Assembly (NCBI RefSeq): GCF_016342705.1
Contig: NZ_JAEINV010000016.1
Location: 1 to 64,000, forward strand
Direction: 5' to 3'
DNA from: Lutibacter sp.
GTDB taxonomy: Bacteria; Bacteroidota; Bacteroidia; Flavobacteriales; Flavobacteriaceae
DNA: 64,000 bases
The translations under genes were made by a program, and so were the position numbers. Below are positions 62,073 to 64,000 of the stretch, in pieces. Numbering within the stretch: the stretch's first letter is position 1; the number at the start of each line of letters is the position of its first letter. Below the pieces are notes generated by a model that worked only from the letters and a program-made list of their open reading frames with translations, was not told the origin of the DNA and ran no database searches.

Positions 62073-63284
62073 ATGAAGAAAAAATTTATAATAGTAGGAG
62101 GTGGAGCTGCTGGTTATTTTGCAGCTATAAATGCGGCAGAATTAAATCCTGATTTAGAAGTAATTATTTTAGAAGGAAGTAATAAAGTATTGCAGAAAGT
62201 AAAAGTAAGTGGAGGTGGACGTTGTAATGTTACCCACGCTTGTTTTACACCAAATGAATTGGTGGAATTTTACCCAAGAGGCGAAAAAGAATTACGTGGT
62301 CCTTTTCATCAATTTATGACTGGAGATACTATGGAATGGTTTGAAAACAGAGGAGTTCCACTCAAAATTGAAGATGATAATCGTATTTTTCCTGAAAGTA
62401 ATTCTTCACAGACTATTATAGATTGCTTTTTAGAAAGTGCTAAAAATGCAGGTGTTACTTTAAAAACGAGTTCAAGAGTTGATGCTATTGAAAAAAATGG
62501 TGAAAAGTTTACTATAAAAACAAATTCCGAAGAAATTATTGCTGACTACTTATTAATAGCAAGTGGAAGTAATGCAAAAGTTTGGAATATGATTGAAAAT
62601 TTGGGGCATTCCATTATTCAACCTGTTCCTTCGTTATTTACATTTAATATTGAAGATAGCAGATTAAAAGATATTCCAGGAATTTCGGTTCCAAAAGCTT
62701 CTGTAAAAGTGTTGAATTCTAAATTAGCAGAAGAAGGACCTTTATTAATAACACATTGGGGTTTAAGCGGACCAGGAATTTTAAAATTATCAGCTTGGGG
62801 TGCTTTAGAATTGTTTGAAAAAGATTACAATTTTGAAATTGAAGTGAATTGGTTGTCTAAAAAACAAGAAACAGTTTTAGCGTTTTTAAAAAAAGAACGA
62901 GAACAAAATTCAAAAAAACAAATTGTTTTACGATCTGTTTTTGAAGATGTTTCAAAACGATTGTGGGAAAAATTTGTGGTTGCCTCTGGAATTTCTGAAA
63001 CTTCTCAATGGGCGCAATTAACCAACGTACAATTGGAAGATTTAGCCAAACAACTAACTCAAAGCATTTTTAAAGTAAGTGGAAAAAGCACTTTTAAAGA
63101 TGAATTTGTAACTGCGGGAGGCGTAGATTTAAGAGAAATTAATTTTAAACGTTTTGAAAGTAAATTACACCCTAATCTATTTTTTGCTGGAGAAGTGTTG
63201 AATATTGATGCGGTTACTGGAGGTTTTAACTTTCAAAATGCCTGGACTAGCGGTTGGATTGTAGCTAATTCAGTTGGGAATTAA
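62073..63284 (+). CDS. BaiN/HI0933-type NAD(P)/FAD-dependent oxidoreductase
   Basis: A flavoprotein of 403 residues from the ATG at 62073 (an ATG at 62052 would add seven residues but lies in a repeat). The FAD-binding dinucleotide fold is at the start (KKFIIVGGGAAGYFAAINAA). The family segment VKVSGGGRCNVTHACF follows near residues 48-63, and the C-terminus has FFAGEVLNIDAVTGGFNFQ and AWTSGWIVA. Substrate is unknown for most members. The gene is alone between two copies of an inverted repeat, so it has its own promoter or depends on read-through. Confidence 0.88.
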   Translation: MKKKFIIVGGGAAGYFAAINAAELNPDLEVIILEGSNKVLQKVKVSGGGRCNVTHACFTPNELVEFYPRGEKELRGPFHQFMTGDTMEWFENRGVPLKIEDDNRIFPESNSSQTIIDCFLESAKNAGVTLKTSSRVDAIEKNGEKFTIKTNSEEIIADYLLIASGSNAKVWNMIENLGHSIIQPVPSLFTFNIEDSRLKDIPGISVPKASVKVLNSKLAEEGPLLITHWGLSGPGILKLSAWGALELFEKDYNFEIEVNWLSKKQETVLAFLKKEREQNSKKQIVLRSVFEDVSKRLWEKFVVASGISETSQWAQLTNVQLEDLAKQLTQSIFKVSGKSTFKDEFVTAGGVDLREINFKRFESKLHPNLFFAGEVLNIDAVTGGFNFQNAWTSGWIVANSVGN

Positions 63285-63297
63285 AAGTTAAAAGATA

Positions 63298-63376
63298 CGT
63301 CAACCTGAATTTATTTCAGGTTCTCAGAGTGTTTGGTATTTTGGAGAATGAGATTCTGAATCAAGTTCAGAATGAC
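63298..63376. repeat. Inverted repeat of the CGTCA...TGACG family, copy 2
   Basis: A 79-bp copy: CGTCAACCTGAATTTATTTC at the left and TCTGAATCAAGTTCAGAATGAC at the right in reverse-complement relation, with about 27 bases in between. It shares the left end and right end with the copy at 61997-62057. It can fold into one long hairpin and may act as a terminator between the convergent genes on either side. Confidence 0.8.
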
Positions 63377-63390
63377 AAACAGAAATATTT

Positions 63391-63624
63391 TTAAGCCAAT
63401 TGCCCTCTATGGGGTTTTAGCGCATCTCTATACATTTTCATATCAATTTCATCAACAATAATAAATGCTAAGGTGTGCATATCAGAAATTATTGTAAAAT
63501 CTACTTCATAAAAATGTAATTTTTCAATAACAGCAAATTCTTTTAAATGAATACAATGGTGTTCTGCTATTTTTTGTGAAGTTGGACCTTTAAAATCCCA
63601 AATAAGTTTTAATTTTCTATTCAA
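63391..63624 (-). CDS. Small conserved flavobacterial protein
   Basis: A 77-residue soluble protein of unknown function; I recall close relatives of similar size in flavobacteria. Conserved-looking parts are LKLIWDFKGP (near 5-14), AEHHCIHLKEF (near 20-30) and YRDALKPHRGQL at the C-terminus. No ATG is available at the N-terminus: the frame opens with TTG at 63624 (ATT just before). It lies 7 bp after the thiamine pyrophosphokinase gene, so both belong to one transcript. Confidence 0.65.
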   Translation of the reverse strand: MNRKLKLIWDFKGPTSQKIAEHHCIHLKEFAVIEKLHFYEVDFTIISDMHTLAFIIVDEIDMKMYRDALKPHRGQLA

Positions 63625-63631
63625 AATACTG

Positions 63632-64000
63632 TTATTTATTGCTGACGTAAATTAATAAGCTACCGCTTTTATATGAAATTGTAACAGTGTTTTCACTAAT
63701 TTTATTTCTTGTTCCAATGCGTTCTCCAAAAGTTAAACTTTCATTTTTAAGTGGGTATTGCAATCCTTTTGTGGATATTTCAGTGGCAATTGGAAATGGA
63801 ATTAATGAAATATTTCTACCTTTTAAATTGACGAGTTCTACACTTTCTTCAATAAAAAAATAACAACCAAAATCATCAAAAAAAGTAATATTTAATTTGG
63901 CTTTCCATTGTAAGGCAGTACTAATGTTTCCTAAAAAGTGATCGTGTTCTTTACCGCTTCCACCATAAACATCAATATTAAAATAACCACGTTCTTTTAA
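63632..64000 (-). CDS. Thiamine pyrophosphokinase, C-terminal part (cut by window end)
   Basis: The minus strand is open from the window edge to a TAA at 63632-63634, 122 residues. The segment VYGGSGKEHDHFLGN (about 13-27 of the visible part) is the active-site signature of thiamine diphosphokinases (Gly-Gly, Lys-Glu-x-Asp-His). Then comes the C-terminal beta-sandwich with ISLIPFPIATEISTKGLQYP and NESLTFGERIGTRN. It makes thiamine diphosphate, the cofactor of pyruvate dehydrogenase. The 5' end is outside the window. Confidence 0.88.
   Translation of the reverse strand, partial: LKERGYFNIDVYGGSGKEHDHFLGNISTALQWKAKLNITFFDDFGCYFFIEESVELVNLKGRNISLIPFPIATEISTKGLQYPLKNESLTFGERIGTRNKISENTVTISYKSGSLLIYVSNK

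Noticed and set aside
1-64000. tRNA, rRNA, CRISPR, prophage or insertion sequence
   Set aside because: I found no cloverleaf-like segments, spaced repeats, integrase or transposase frames, or phage genes in any gap or open frame.

Overview
The window is a piece of a low-GC chromosome from a gliding member of the Flavobacteriaceae (Bacteroidota). I infer this from gldB-gldC, GLPGLI and DUF5686 proteins, outer-membrane barrels with carboxypeptidase-like N-terminal domains, promoters of the TAnnTTTG type, weak Shine-Dalgarno sequences, a mevalonate pathway, and two intergenic repeat families that I recall from this group. Genus cannot be fixed; a marine genus such as Lutibacter or Polaribacter would fit. 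I see no rRNA, tRNA, CRISPR array, prophage or insertion sequence. Most of the window is core genome.

Layout. 0.1-7.2 kb: nhaA, the rimP-nusA-infB operon (minus strand) with a terminator-like hairpin in its leader, and a tandem-domain UspA. 7.2-12.4 kb: nadE, gldB-gldC, a folK-deoxynucleoside kinase fusion, and sppA. 12.4-14.4 kb: an AraC-family regulator flanked by two copies of a 118-bp promoter block; one copy drives a small secreted protein, the other leads to no gene but to a terminator. 14.4-18.5 kb: minus-strand folate/thymidylate cluster (folA, 2TM protein, antitoxin-like protein, thyA, nucleoside transporter, BFN nuclease). 18.5-21.5 kb: etfBA divergent from pdhB, with an 18-bp palindrome between them. 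21.5-30 kb: a DUF5686 protein, then soluble pyrophosphatase followed by two different membrane pyrophosphatases. 30-37.7 kb: a second deoxynucleoside kinase, a two-component pair, and a divergent GLPGLI / outer-membrane barrel / PepSY operon. 37.8-40.8 kb: galactokinase and a sodium/sugar symporter. 40.8-45.5 kb: nuclease, thioesterase, orphan ABC permease, Prc protease. 45.7-51.7 kb: surE, small membrane protein, lpxB, DUF302-like protein, DNA alkylation repair protein, ComEC. 51.7-59.6 kb: peptide-use cluster (DPP IV, three POT-type transporters, thioredoxin-like protein). 59.8-64 kb: HMG-CoA reductase and a GYDIA GHMP kinase, a BaiN-type flavoprotein between two long inverted repeats, a small conserved protein, and the 3' part of thiamine pyrophosphokinase, cut by the window edge.

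Functional links. DPP IV releases dipeptides that the POT transporters can import. PPi from biosynthesis can be removed by Ppa or converted to ion gradients by the two membrane pyrophosphatases, whose K+-site residues differ (Ala470 versus Lys541). The two deoxynucleoside kinases, ThyA, DHFR, HPPK and the nucleoside transporter together support dNTP and folate supply. The two-component system probably controls its divergent neighbour through three TTAAC repeats spaced exactly 10 bp apart.

Nothing here is clearly a new defence or mobile system. The best leads are the duplicated promoter block around the AraC gene, the candidate small RNA behind its first copy, the divergent second membrane pyrophosphatase, the 10-bp-phased operator, the etf palindrome and the rimP leader hairpin.
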